DNA of 64,000 nucleotides from Eulemur rufifrons (GCF_041146395.1 NW_027182922.1:272501-336500); one strand, 5' to 3'; shown: positions 23,401 through 36,360, numbered from the stretch's first letter. The notes: a model not told the origin generated them from the letters alone. Numbers and translations: made by a program.

Positions 23401-25928
23401 CAGCTGGAAATCCACCATGGTTCTATATACTCCTCTTTGCGTGGGAACAGGTAACTGGCTTATTCCAAATAGTATGCCGCAGAGCTTTTCAATTAACCAG
23501 TACGTTGAAAATTATTTGCAGGTGTTCAGCGTTTCACCATAATTGTGATAACGTTTATTTGTGTCTCCTGAAACCCAAGAAAGCTGTCACGAACATAACT
23601 ATGCTGAGGCGTAGCTGACTTGGTTTTGCCTATTTTTGTTAGTGGAAACTGACAAGAATCCATTCTTCTAAGTATCATCTCACCATCATTTTTCCATTGT
23701 TTAAAAATGCAGGAAAATTTTGCAAGTTAGCATTATAATTAGTAGCTGGAGGCTACGGTGTTTTTTTTTTTTTCCTGTGGGGTCGGTGTGGATGTGTTGG
23801 TCAGTCCCTCTGTCAGTTCGCTGGTTTGTTTTTATTATCCCCAGAGAGGAGAAGTGGGTATTAGTATGGCAGGTGAAAACTGCGGATCTGTTTCAGAGAA
23901 TTAAACAGGATCCGCATGGTAATCCCGTACCTTTAAGAATCCTTTGCTTCATGAGCTGGGAATCCACCATGGTTCTATATACTTCTCTATGCGTGGGCAC
24001 AGGAAACTGGCTTGTTCCAAGAAGTATGCCTCAGAGCTTTTCAATTAACCAGTATGTTGAATATCCTTTGCAGGTTTTCAGCATTTCACCATAATTGTGA
24101 TAACGTGTGTATGTGTCTTCTGAAACCCAATATGGCTGCCAAGGACATAAGTATGCTGGGCGTAGCTGACTTCGTGTTGCCTATTTTTGTTAGTGGAGAC
24201 TGACAAGAAGCCATTCTTCTAAGAAGCATCCCACCATCATTTTTCCATTGTTTAAAAATGCAGGGAAATTTTGCAAGTTAGCATTATAATTAGTAGCTGG
24301 AGGGTACTTTTTTTTTTTTTTGTGGGGTCAGTGTGGATGGGTTGGTCAGGCCATCTGTCAATTCACTGGTTTGTTTTTATTATCCCCAGAGAGGAGAAGT
24401 GGGCATGTGTTTGGCAGGTGAAAAGTGCAGATTCTGTTTCAGAGAATTAACGATGACACCCATGGTCATCCCGTTCCTTTAATAATCCTTTACTTCATCA
24501 GCTGGAAATCCACCATGGTTCTATATACTCCTCTTTGCGTGGGAACAGGTAACTGGCTTATTCCAAGAAGTATGCCGCAGAGCTTTTCAATTAACCACTA
24601 CGTTGAAAATTATTTGCAGGTGTTCACGGTTTCACCATAATTGTGATAACGTTTCTTTTTGCCTCCTGAAACTCAAGAAGGCTGCGACGGACATAACTAT
24701 GCTGAGGAGTAGCTGACTGGTGTTGCCTATTTTTGTTAGTGAAGACTGACAAGAAGCCATTCTTCTAAGTATCATCCCACCACCATTTTTCCTTTGTTTT
24801 AAAATGCAGGGAAATTTTGCAAGTTAGCATTATAATTAGTAGCTGGAGGGTACTTTTTTTTGTGTGTGTGGTCGATGTGGATGGGGGGGGTCAGGCCCTC
24901 TGTGAGTTCGCTGGTTAGTTTTTATTATCCCCAGAGAGGAGAAGTGGGCATGTGTTTGGCAGGTGAAAATGGCGGATTCTGTTTCAGAGAATTAACGATG
25001 ATCCCCATGGTCATCCCGTTCCTTTAATAATCCTTAACTTCATCAGCTGGAAATCCACCATGGTTCTATATACTCCCGTATGGGTGGGCACAGTTTACTG
25101 GCTTGTTCCAAGAAGTATGCCACAGAGCTTTTCAAATAAAAAGTACATTGAAAATTATTTGCAGGTGTTCAGCGTTTCATCATAATTGCGACAACGTTTG
25201 TATGTGCCTTGAAACCCAAGATGGCTGCCACAGACATAACTATGCTGAGGCGTAGCTGACTTGGTTTTTCCGATTTTTGTTAGTGGAGACTGACAAGAAG
25301 CCATTCTTCTAAGTATCATGCCGCCATCATTTTTCCGTTGGTTAAAAATGAAGGGAAATTTTGGAAGATAGCATTATAATTAGTAGCTGGAGGGTACGGT
25401 TTTTTTTGTGTGTGTGGTCGATGTGGGTGGGGGGGTCAGGCCCTGTGTCAGTTAGCTGGTTAGTTTTTATTATCCCCAGAGAGGAGAAGTGGGCATGTGT
25501 TTGGCAGGTGAAAAGGGCGGATTCTGTTTCACTGAATTAACGATGATCCCCTAGGTCATCCCATTCTTTAATAATCCTTTATTTCACCAGCTGGAAATCC
25601 ACCATGGTTCTATATACTCCTCTTTACTTGGGAACAAGCAACTGGCTTGTTCCAAGAAGTATGCCGCAGAGCTTTTCAATTAACCACTACGTTGAAAATT
25701 ATTTGCAGGTGTTCAGCGTTTCACCATAATTGTGATAACGTTTGTTTGTGCCTCCTGAAACCCAAGAAGGCTGCGACGGACATAACGATGCTGCGGAGTA
25801 GCTGACTTGGTGTTGCCTATTTTTGTTAGTGGAGACTGACAAGAATCCATTCTTCTAAGTATCATCCCACCACCATTTTTCCATTCTTTTGAAATGCAGG
25901 GAAATTTTGCAAGTTAGTATTATAATTA
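20460..25928 (+). repeat. Ten-unit higher-order repeat of sat-546, copy 2
   Basis: Type order C B A D B B A E B B. Seven of ten positions match copy 1. Unit 9 (from about 24838) is a mosaic whose right part is type C (CTCCCGTATGGGTG). Copy 3 begins with a C unit 5468 bp after this one begins. Confidence 0.75.
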
Positions 25929-28900
25929 GTAGCTGGAGGATACTTTTTTTTTTTGTGGGGTCGGTGTGGATGGGGGTGCAAGGCCCTCTAGATGTTCACT
26001 GGTTTGTTTTTATTATCCCCAGAGAGGAGAAGTGGGCATGTTGTTGGCAGGTGAAAAGTGCGGATTCTGTTTCAAAGAATTAAACAGGATCCGCATGGTC
26101 ATCCGCTTCCTTTAAGAATCCTTTGCTTCATCAGCTGGGAAACCACCATGGTTCTATATACTCCCGTATGGGTGGGCACAGGTTACTGGCTTGTTCAAAG
26201 CAGTATGGCACAGAGCTTTTCAAATAAAAAGTACATTGAAAATTATTTGCAGGTGTTCAGCGTTTCATCATAATTGCGACAACGTTTGTATGTGCCTTGA
26301 AACCCAAGATGGCTGCCACAGACATAACTATGCTGAGGCGTAGCTGACTTGGTTTTTCCGATTTTTGTTAGTGGAGACTGACAAGAAGCCATTCTTCTAA
26401 GTATCATGCCGCCATCATTTTTCCGTTGGTTAAAAATGAAGGGAAATTTTGGAAGTTAGCATTATAATTAGTAGCTGGAGGTACGGTTTTTTTTTTGTGT
26501 GTGGTCGATGTGGATGGGGGGGTCAGGCCCTGTGTCAGTTAGCTGGTTAGTTTTTATTATCCCCAGAGAGGAGAAGTGGGCATGTGTTTGGCAGGTGAAA
26601 AGGGCGGATTCTGTTTCAGAGAATTTACGATGATCCCCATGGTCATCCCATTCCTTTAATAATCCTTTATTTCACCACCTGGATATCCACCATGGTTCTA
26701 TATACTCCTCTTTGCGTGGGAACAGGTAAGTGGCTTGTTCCAAGAAGTATGCCGCAGACCTTTTCAATTAACCACTACGTTGAAAATTATTTGCAGGTGT
26801 TCAGCGTTTCACCATAATTGTGATAATGTTTGTTTGTGCCTCCTGAAACCAAAGAAGGCTGCGACAGACATAACTATGCTGAGGAGTAGCTGACTTGGTG
26901 TTGCCTATTTTTGTTAGTGGAGACTGACAAGAATCCATTCTTCTAAGTATTATGTCACCATCATTTTTCCATTGTTTAAAAATGCAGGAAAATTTTGCAA
27001 GTTAGCATTATAATTAGTAGCTGGAGGCTACGGTGTTTTTTTTTTTTTTTTGTGTGTGTGTGGTCGATGTGGATGTGTTGGTCAGGCCCTTTGTCAGTTC
27101 GCTAGTTTGTTTTTATTATCGCCAGAGAAGAGTAGTGGGCATGTGTTTGGCAGGTGAAAAGTGCGGATTCTATTTCAGAGAATTAAACAGGATCCCCATG
27201 GTCATCTCATTCCTTTAAGAATCCTTTGCTTCATCGGCTAGGATTCCACCATGTTTCTATATACTCCTCTATGCGTGGGCACAGGTACCTGGCTTGTTCC
27301 AAGAAGTATGCTGGAGAGTTTCCATATTAACCAGTACGTTGAAAATTATTTGCAGGTTTCAGCGTTTCACCATAATTTTGATAACGTTTGTATGTGCCTC
27401 CTGAAACCCAAGAAGGCTGGGACGGACATAACTATACTGAGGAGTAGCTGATTTGGTTTTGCCTATTTTTGTTAGTGGAGACAGACAAGAAGCCATTCTT
27501 CTAAATATCATCCCACCACCATTTTTCCATTGTTTTAAAATGCAGGTAAATTTTGCAAGTTAGCATTATAATTAGTAGCTGGAGAGTACGGTTTTTTTGT
27601 GTGTGTGGTCGATGTGGACGGGAGGGGCAGGCCCTCTGTCAGTTCGTTGGTTAGTTTTTATTATCCCCAGAGAGGAGAAGTGGGCATGTGTTTGGCAGGT
27701 GAAAAGGGCGGATTCTGTTTCAGAGAATTAACGATGATCCCCATGGTCATCCCGTTCCTTTAATAATCCTTTACTTCATCAGCTGGAAATCCTCCATGGT
27801 TCTATATACTCCTCTTTGCGTGGGAACAGGTAACTGGCTTGTTCCATGAAGTATGCCGCAGAGCTTTTCAATTAACCACTACGTTGAAAATTATTTGCAG
27901 GTGTTCAGCGTTTCACCATAATTGTGATAACGTTTGTTTGTGCCTCCTGAAACCCAAGATGGCTGCCACGAACATAACGATGCTGAGGCGTAGCTGATTT
28001 GGTTTTGCCTATTTTTGTTAGTGGAGACTGACAAGAATCCATTCTTCTAAGTATCATCTCACCTTGATTTTTCCATTGTTTAAAAATGCAGGAAAATTTT
28101 GCAAGTTAGCATTATAATTAGTAGCTGGAGGCTACGGTGTTTTTTTTTTTTGTTATCCTGTGGGGTCGGTGTGGATGTGTTGGTTAGTCCCTCTGTCAGT
28201 TCGCTGGTTTGTTTTTATTATCCCCAGAGAGTAGAAGTGGGTATTAGTATGGCAGGTGAAAACTGCGGATCTGTTTCAGAGAATTAAACAGGAACCGCAT
28301 GGTAATCCCGTTCCTTTAAGAATCCTTTGCTTCATGAGCTGGGAATCCACCATGGTTCTATATACTTCTCTATGCGTGGGCACAGGAAACTGGCTTGTTC
28401 CAAGAAGTATGCCTCAGAGCTTTTCAATTAACCACTATGTTGAAAATCCTTTGCAGGTTTTCAGCGTTTCACCATAATTGTGATAACGTGTGTATGTGCC
28501 TACTGAAACCAAATATGGCTGATACGGACATAACTATGCTGAGGCGTAGCTGACTTGGTGTTGCCTATTTTTGTCAGTGGAGACTGACAAGAAGCCATTC
28601 TTCTAAGTATCATCCCACCATCATTTCTCCATTGTTTAAAAATGCAGGGAAATTTTGCAAATTGGCATTAAAATTAGTGGCTGGAGGGTACTTTTTTTTT
28701 TTGTGGGGTCGGTCAGGATGGGTGTTGAGGCCCTCTGTCAGATCTCTGGTGTGTTTTTATTATCCCCAGAGAAGAATAGTGGGCATGTGTTTGGCAAGTG
28801 AAAAGTGCGGATTCTGTTTCAGAGAATTAAACAGTATCCGCATGGTCATCTCATTCCTTTAAGAATCCTTTGCTTCATCAGCTGGGATTCCACCATGTTT

Positions 28901-31415
28901 CTATATACTCCTCTATGCGTGGGCACAGGTACCTGGCTTGTTCCAAGAAGTATGCTGGAGAGTTTTCAAATTAATCAGTACGTTGAAAATTATTTGCAGG
29001 TTTTCAACGTTTCACCATAATTGTGATAACGTTTGTATGTGCCTCCTGAAACCCAAGAAGGCTGCGACGGACATAACTATACTGAGGAGTAGCTGACTTG
29101 GTGTTGCCTATTTTTGTTAGTGGAGACAGACAAGAAGCCATTCTTCTAAGTATCATCCCACCACCATTTTTGCATTGTTTTAAAATGCAGGGAAATTTTG
29201 CAAGTTAGCATTATAATTAGTAGCTGGAGGGTACGGTTTTATTTGTGTGTGTGGTCGATGTGGATGGGGGGGTCAGGCCCTCTGTCAATTCGCTGGTTAG
29301 TTTTTATTATAACCAGAGAGGAGAAGTGGGCATGTGTTTGGCAGGTGAAAAGGGCGGATTCTGTTTCAGAGAATTAACGATGATCCCCATGGTCATCCTG
29401 TTCCTTTAATAATCCTTTACTTCATCAGCTGGAAATCCACCATGGTTCTGTATACTCCTCTTTGCGTGGGAACAGGTAACTGGCTTGTTCCAAGAAGTAT
29501 GCCGCAGAGCTTTTCAATTAACCAGCACTTTGAAAATTATTTGCAGGTGTTCAGCGTTTCACCATAATTGTGATAACGTTTGTTTGTGCCTCCTGAAACC
29601 CAAGAGGGCTGCCACGAACATAACTATGCTGAGGCGCAGCTGACTTGGTTTTGTCTATTTTTGTTAGTGGAGACTGACAAGAATCCATTCTTCTAAGTAT
29701 CCTCTCACCATCATTTTTCCATTGTTTAAAAATGCAGGATAATTTTGCAAGTTAGCATTATAATTAGTAGCTGGAGGCTACGGTGTTTTGTTTTTTCTTT
29801 TCCTGTGGGGTCGGTGTGGATGTGTTGGTCAGGCCCTCTGTCAGTTCGCTGGTTTGTTTTTATTATCCCCAGAGAGGAGAAGTGGGTATTAGTATGGCAG
29901 GTGAAAACTGCGGATCTGTTTCAGAGAATTAAACAGGATCCGCATTGTAATCCTGTTCCTTTAAGAATCCTTTGCTTCATGAGCTGGGAATCCACCATGG
30001 TTCTATATACTTCTCTATGCGTGGGCACAGGAAACTGGCTTGTTCCAAAAGTATGCCTCAGAGCTTTTCAATTAACCAGTATGTTGAAAATCCTTTGCAG
30101 GTTTTCAGCGTTTCACCATAATTGTGATAACGTGTGTATTTGTCTCCTTAAACCCAATGTGACTGCCAAGGACATAAGTATGCTGAGGTGTAGCTGACTT
30201 CGTGTTGCCTATTTTTGTTAGTGGAGACTGACAAGAAGCCATTCTTCTAAGTATCATCCCACCATCATTTTTCCATTGTTTAAAAATGCAGGGAAATTTT
30301 GCAAGTTAGCATTATAATTAGTAGCTGGAGGGTACTTTTTTTTTTTTTTTTGTGGGGTCAGTGTGGATGGGTTGGTCAGGTCATCTGTCAATTCACTGGT
30401 TTGTTTTTATTATCCCCAGAGAGGAGAAGTGGGCATGTGTTTGGCAGGTGAAAAGTGCAGATTCTGTTTCAGAGAATTAAACAGGATCCGCATGGTTATC
30501 TCATTCCTTTAAGAATCCTTTGCTTCATCAGCTGGGATTCCACCATGTTTCTATATACTCCTCTATGCGTGGGCACAGGTACCTGGCTTGTTCCAAGAAG
30601 TATGCTGGAGAGTTTTCAAATTAACCAGTACGTGGAAAATTATTTGCAGGTTTTCAGCGTTTCACCATAATTTTGGTAACGTTTGTATGTGCCTCCTGAA
30701 ACCCAAGAAGGCTGCGACGGACATAACTATGCTGAGGAGTAGCTGACTTGGTGTTGCCTATTTTTGTTAGTGGAAACAGACAAGAAGCCATTCTTCTAAG
30801 TATCATCCCACCACCATTTTTCCATTGTTTTAAAATGCAGGGAAATTTTGCAAGTTAGCGTTTTAATAAGTAGCTGGAGGGTACGGTTTTTTTTTTTGTG
30901 TAGTCGATGTGGATGGGGGGGGTCAGACCCTCTGTCAGTTCGCTGGTTAGTTTTTATTATAACCAGAGAGGAGAAGTGGGCATGTGTTTGGCAGGAGAAA
31001 AGGGTGGATTCTGTTTCAGAGAATTAACGATGATCCCCATGGTCATCCCCTACCTTTAATAATCCTTTACTTCATCAGCTGGAAATCCACCATGGTTCTA
31101 TATACTCCTCTTTGCGTGGGAACAGGTAACTGGCTTGTTCCAAGAAGTATGCCGCAGAGCTTTTCAATTAACCAGCACTTTGAAAATTATTTGCAGGTGT
31201 TCAGCGTTTCACCATAATTGTGATAACGTTTGTTTGTGCCTCCTGAAACCCAAGAGGGCTGCCACGAACATAACTATGCTGAGGCGTAGCTGACTTGGTT
31301 TTGCCTATTTTTGTTAGTAGAGACTGACAAGAATCCATTCTTCTAAGTATCATCTCACCATCATTTTTCCATTGTTTAAAACTGCAGGATAATTTTGCAA
31401 GTTAGCATTATAATT
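25929..31415 (+). repeat. Higher-order repeat of sat-546, copy 3 (rearranged)
   Basis: Type order C B mixed B A D B A E B. The A-D pair and the E unit are still present but displaced by one or two units from their place in copies 1 and 2, as expected after unequal exchange. The unit from about 27015 is a mosaic: A-type start, B-type centre and D-type AGAAGAGTAGTGGG. Confidence 0.6.
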
Positions 31416-31971
31416 AGTAGCTGGAGGCTACGGTGTTTTTTTTTTTTTTTTTTTCCTGTGGGGTCGGTGTGGATGTGTTGGACAGGCCCTCTGTCAGTTC
31501 GCTGGTTTGTTTTTATTATCCCCAGAGAGGAGAAGTGGGTATTAGTATGGCAGGTGAAAACTGCGGATCTGTTTCAGAGAATTAAACAGGATCCCCATGG
31601 TAATCCTGTTCCTTTAACAATCCTTTGCTTCATGAGCTGGGAATCCACCATGGTTCTATATACTTCTCTATGCGTGGGCACAGGAAACTGGCTTGTTCCA
31701 AGAAGTATGCCTCAGAGTTTTTCAATTAACCAGTATGTTGAAAATCCTTTGCAGGTTTTCAGCGTTTCACCATAATTGTGTTAACGTGTGTATGTGCCTA
31801 CTGAAACCAAATATGGCTGCTACGGACATAACTATGCTGAGGCGTAGCTGACTTGGTGTTGCCTTTTTTTGTCAGTGGAGACTGACAAGAAGCCATTCCT
31901 CTAAGTATCATCCCACCACCATTTTTCCATTGTTTTAAAATGCAGGGAAATTTTGCAAGTTAACATTATAA

Positions 31972-32429
31972 TTAGTAGCTGGAGGCTACGGTGTTTTTTT
32001 TTTTTTTTCTTGTGGGGTCGGTGTGGATGTGTTGGTCAGGCCCTGTGTCAGTTCGCTGGTTTGTTTTTATTATCCCCAGAGAGGAGAAGTGGGTATTAGT
32101 ATGGCAGGTGAAAACTGCGGATCTCTTTCAGAGAATTAAACCTGGCTTGTTCCAAGAAGTATGCTGGAGAGTTTTCAAATTAACCAGTACGTTGAAAATT
32201 ATTTGCAGGTGTTCAGCGTTTCACCATAATTGTGATAACGTTTGTATGTGCCTCCTGAAACCCAAGAAGGATGCGACGGACATAACTATGCTGAGGCGTA
32301 GCTGACTTGGTGTTGCCTATTTTTGTTAGTGGAGACAGACAAGAAGCCATTCTTCTAAGTATCATCCCACCACCATTTTTGCATTGTTTTAAAATGCAGG
32401 GAAATTTTGCAAATTGGCATTATAATTAG
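31972..32429 (+). repeat. Shortened sat-546 unit with internal deletion
   Basis: This unit is about 458 bp instead of 546. At 32140/32141 the palindrome region (GAGAATTAAAC) joins directly to CTGGCTTGTTCC, removing roughly 90-100 bp including CCACCATGG and the CTATATACT segment. Confidence 0.85.
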
Positions 32430-35400
32430 TAGCTGGAGGGTACGGTTTTTTTTTGTGTGGTCGTTGTGGATGGTGGGGTCAGGTCCTCTGTCAGTTCGCT
32501 GGTTCGTTTTTATTATCCCCAGAGAGGAGAAGTGGGCACGTGTTTGGCAGGTGAAAAGGGCGGATTCTGTTTCAGAGAATTAACGATGATCCCCATGGTC
32601 ATCCCGTTCCTTTAGTAATCCTTTTCTTCATCAGCTGGAAATCCACCATGGTTCTATATACTCCTCTTTGCGTGGGAACAGGTAACTGGCTTGTTCCAAG
32701 AAGTATGCCGCAGAGCTTTTTAATTAACCACTACGTTGAAAATTATTTGCAGGTGTTCAGCGTTTCACCATAATTGTGATAACGTTTGCTTCTACCTCCT
32801 GAAACACAAGAAGGCTGCGACGGACATAACTCTACTGAGGAGTAGCTGACTTGGTGTTGCCTATTTTTGTTATTGGAGACTGACAAGAAGCCATTCTTCT
32901 AAGTATAATCCCACCACCATTTTTTCATTGTTTTAAAATGCAGGGAAATTTTGAAAGTTAGCATTATAATTAGTAGCTGGAGGGTACGGTTTTATTTTTT
33001 TGTGTGGTCGATGTGGATGAGGGGGTCAGGCCCTCTGTCAGTTCGCTGGTTAGTTTTTATTATCCCAAGAGAGGAGAAGTGGGCACGTGTTTGGCAGGTG
33101 AAAAGGGCGGATTCTGTTTCAGAGAATTAACGATGATCCCCATGGTCATCCCGTTCCTTTAATAATCCCTTACTTCATCAGCTGGAAATCCACCATGGTT
33201 CTATATACTCCTCTTTGCGTGGGAACAGGTAACTGGCTTGTTCCAAGAAGTATGCCGCAGAGCTTTTCAATTAACCACTACGTTGCAAATTATTTGCAGG
33301 TGTTCAACGTTTCACCATAATTGTGATAACGTTTGTTTGTGCCTCCTGAAACCCAAGAAGGCTGCGACGGACATAAATATGCTGAGGCGTAGCTGACTTG
33401 GTTTTGCCTATTTTTGTTAGTGGAGACTGACAAGAAGCCATTCTTCTAAGTATCATCCCACCATCATTTCTCCATTGTTTAAAAATGCAGGGAAATTTTG
33501 CAAATTGGCATTATAATTAGTAGCTGGAGGGTACTTTTTTTTTTGTGGGGTCGGTCAGGATGGGTGTTCAGGCCCTCTGTCAGATCGCTTGTTTGTTTTT
33601 ATTATCCCCAGAGAAGAGTAGTGGGCATGTGTTTGGCAGTTGAAAAGTGCGGATTCTGTTTTAGAGAATTAAACAGGATCCGCATGGTCATCTTTTTCCT
33701 TTAAGAATCCTTTGCTTCATCAGCTGGGATTCCACCATGTTTCTATATACTCCTCTATGCGTGGGAACAGGTACCTGGCTTGTTCCAAGAAGTATGCCGG
33801 AGAGTTTTCAAATTAACCAGTACGTTCAAAATTATTTGCAGGTGTTGAGCGTTTCACCATAATTTTGCTAACGTTTGTATGTGCCTCCTGAAACCCAAGA
33901 AGGCTGCGACGGACATAACTATGCTGAGGAGTAGCTGACTTGGAGTTGCCTATTTTTGTTAGTGGAGACAGACAAGAAGCCATTCTTCTAAGTATCATCC
34001 CACCACCATTTTTCCATTGTTTTAAAATGCACGGAAATTTTGCAACTTAGCATTTTAATTAGTAGCTGGAGGGTACGGTTTTTTTTGTCTGTGTGGTTCA
34101 TGTGGATGGGGGGGTCAGGCCCTCTGTCAGTTCGCTGGTTAGTTTTTATTATCCCCAGAGAAGAGAAGTGGGCATGTGTTTGGCAGGTGAAAAGGGCGGA
34201 TTCTGTTTCAGAGAATTGACGATGATCCCCATGGTCCTCCCGTTCCTTTAATAATCCTTTACTTCATCTGCTGGAAATCCACCATGGTTCTATATACTCC
34301 TCTTTGCGTGGGAACAGGTAACTGGCTTGTTCCAAGAAGTATGCCGCAGAGCTTTTCAAGTAACCACTACGTTGAAAATTATTTGCAGGTGTTCAGCGTT
34401 TCACCATAATTGTGATAACGTTTGTTTGTGCCTCCTGAAACCCAAGAAGGCTGCGACGGACATAACTATGCTGAGGAGTAGCTGACTTGGTGTTGCCTAT
34501 TTTTGTTAGTGGAGACAGACAAGAAGCCATTCTTCTAAGTATCATCCCACCACCATTTTTCCATTGTTTTAAAATGCAGGGAAATTTTTCAAGTTAGCAT
34601 TATAATTAGTAGCTGGAGGGTACGGTTTTTTTTGTGCGTGGTCGATGTGGATGGGGGGTTGAGGCCCTCTGTCAGTTCGCTGGTTAGTTTTTATTATCCC
34701 CAGAGAGGAGAAGTGGGCATGTGTTTGGCAGGTGAAAAGGGCGGATTCTGTTTCAGAGAATTAAACAGGATCCGCATGGTCATCCCGTTCCTTTAATAAT
34801 CCTTTACTTCATCAGCTGGAAATCCACCATGTTTCTATATACTCCTCTTTGCGTCAGAACAGGTAACTGGCTTGTTCCAAGAAGTATGCCGCAGAGCTTT
34901 TCAATTAACCACTACGTTGAAAATTATTTGCAGGTGTTCAGCGTTTCACCATAATTGTGATAACGTTTGTTTGTGCCTCCTGAAACCAAAGAAGGCTGCG
35001 ACAGACATAACTATGCTGAGGAGTAGCTGACTTGGTGTTGCCTATTTTTGTTAGTGGAGACTGACAAGAAGCCATTCTTCTAAGTATCATCCCACCACCA
35101 TTTTTCCATTGTTTTAAAATGCAGGGAAATTTTTCAAGTTAGCATTATAATTAGTAGCTGGAGGGTACGGTTTTTTTTTGTGCGTGGTCGATGTGGATGG
35201 GGGGTTGAGGCCCTCTGTCAGTTCGCTGGTTAGTTTTTACTATCCCCAGAGAGGAGAAGTAGGCATGTGTTTGGCAAGTGAAAAGGGCTGATTCTGTTTC
35301 AGAGAATTAACGATAATCCCCATGGTCATCTCGTTCCTTTAATAATCCTTTACTTCATCAGCTGGAAATCCACCATGGTTCTATATACTCCTCTTTGCGT

Positions 35401-35640
35401 GGGAACAGGTAACTGGCTTGTTCCAAGAAGTATGCTGCAGAGCTTTTCAATTAACCGCTTCGTTTAAAATTATTTGCAGGTATTCAGCGTTTCACCATAA
35501 TTGTGATAACGTTTGTTTGTGACTCCTGAAACCCAAGAAGGCTGCGACAGACATAACTATGCTGAGGAGTAGCTGACTTGGTGTTGCCTATTTTTGTTAT
35601 TGGAGACAGACAAGAAGCCATTCTTCTAAGTATCATCCCA

Positions 35641-35690
35641 CCACCATTTTTCCATTGTTTTAAAAGGCAGGGAAATTTTAAAATTTTAAA
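35641..35690 (+). other. Satellite-to-telomere junction, copy 1
   Basis: The last sat-546 unit reads normally to GGCAGGGAAATTTT, then changes to AAAATTTTAAA and CCCTTAACCC. In other units the sequence after GGGAAATTTT is GCAAGTTAGC. Confidence 0.85.
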
Positions 35691-35740
35691 CCCTTAACCC
35701 TAACCCTAACCCTAACCCTAACCTTAACCCTAACGCTAAC
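35691..35740 (+). repeat. Near-canonical telomere repeat, block 1
   Basis: About eight CCCTAA-type units with few changes (CCCTTAA, ACCTTAA, AACGCTAA). This is among the purest telomeric sequence in the window and lies directly against sat-546. Confidence 0.92.
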
Positions 35741-35784
35741 CCACCACCATTTTTCAGGGAAATTTTAAAATTTTAAATTTTAAA
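35741..35784 (+). other. Satellite-to-telomere junction, copy 2
   Basis: CCACCACCATTTTT followed by CAGGGAAATTTTAAAA repeats the junction of 35641-35690 but lacks about 19 bp in the middle (the CCATTGTTTTAAAAGG part). Confidence 0.8.
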
Positions 35785-35875
35785 CCCTTAACCCTTAACA
35801 CTTAAACCTTAAAATTTTAAAATTTTAAACCCTTAACCCTAACCCTAACCCTAACCTTAACCCTAACCCTAACCC
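35785..35875 (+). repeat. Telomere repeat, block 2, with AT-rich motif
   Basis: A degenerate stretch (CCCTTAACACTTAAACC) and a second AATTTTAAAATTTTAAA-like motif are followed at 35830-35875 by seven near-canonical CCCTAA units. Confidence 0.85.
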
Positions 35876-35926
35876 ATCACCATTTTTCCATTGTTTTAAA
35901 AGGCAGGGAAATTTTAAAATTTTAAA
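35876..35926 (+). other. Satellite-to-telomere junction, copy 3
   Basis: ATCACCATTTTTCC, CATTGTTTTAAAAGGCAG and GGAAATTTTAAAATTTTAAA repeat copy 1 almost exactly, including the unusual AAAAGGCAG reading. Confidence 0.85.
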
Positions 35927-36360
35927 CCCTTAACCCTAACCCTAACCCTAACCGTAATGCTAACCCCTAAACGTAACCCTAACCGTGACCAGTAAACCTA
36001 AACCTAACCTCTAACACAAACCATAGCACATAACTCTAACCTTAAAACTAACCCTAACCCTAACCCTAAACCTAAACCCTTACTCTTAACCTTAACACTA
36101 AGCGTTAACTCTCACGCTAACCTTTAATCCTAACCCTAATCCTAATCTTCAACCCTAAACCTAACACTTAACCCTAACCCTGTACCAAACCCTAACCCCT
36201 CATCTTAACCCTAACCGTAAACCTCAACCCTTAACCAAAGTGTAACCGTTAAAACTAAGAGTAACCTTTAACCCTAACCCTATTCCCTAAACCTAAGCCC
36301 TCACCCTAACACTAAACTTCATCCTTAACCCTAACCAGAATCCTAACCCTAAATCTAATT

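Larger units (their letters stand above)
14640..35690 (+). repeat. sat-546 array, SF2 units (about 38 units)
   Basis: The GCTGGAG landmark recurs every 540-556 bp from about 14990 to 35160. Five unit types can be told apart. A: GGTATTAGTATGGCAGG and CATGAGCTGGG. B: GGTCGATGTGGATGGGG and GAATTAACGATGATCC. C: GTGCAAGGCCCTCTAGATG and CTCCCGTATGGGTG. D: GGTCAGGATGGGTGTTCAGG and AGAAGAGTAGTGGG. E: GGCCATCTGTCAATTCACTGG. The type order from 14990 on is C B A D B C B E B A, then C B A D B B A E B B, then C B mixed B A D B A E B, then A A(short) B B D B B B. Open frames of 60-150 codons recur with the types and end at unit-specific points; none is taken as a gene. The last unit breaks off at GGGAAATTTT next to telomere repeat. 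Confidence 0.95.

Noticed and set aside
16101..31775. Recurring forward open frames of 60-150 codons in sat-546, several starting MQVSIIISSWR
   Set aside because: They occur once per unit and vary in length by single-base indels in the T-rich stretch. They have no recognisable domain and switch frame between units as expected for non-coding satellite.
1..35690. CENP-B box in sat-546
   Set aside because: No copy of the pattern TTCG-N4-A-NN-CGGG was found. TTCGCTGGTT near the middle of the unit lacks the A and the CGGG at the required spacing.
35691..35965. A true chromosome end inside the window
   Set aside because: Satellite sequence continues on both sides, and the near-perfect telomere repeat is only tens of bases long and interrupted by satellite fragments.
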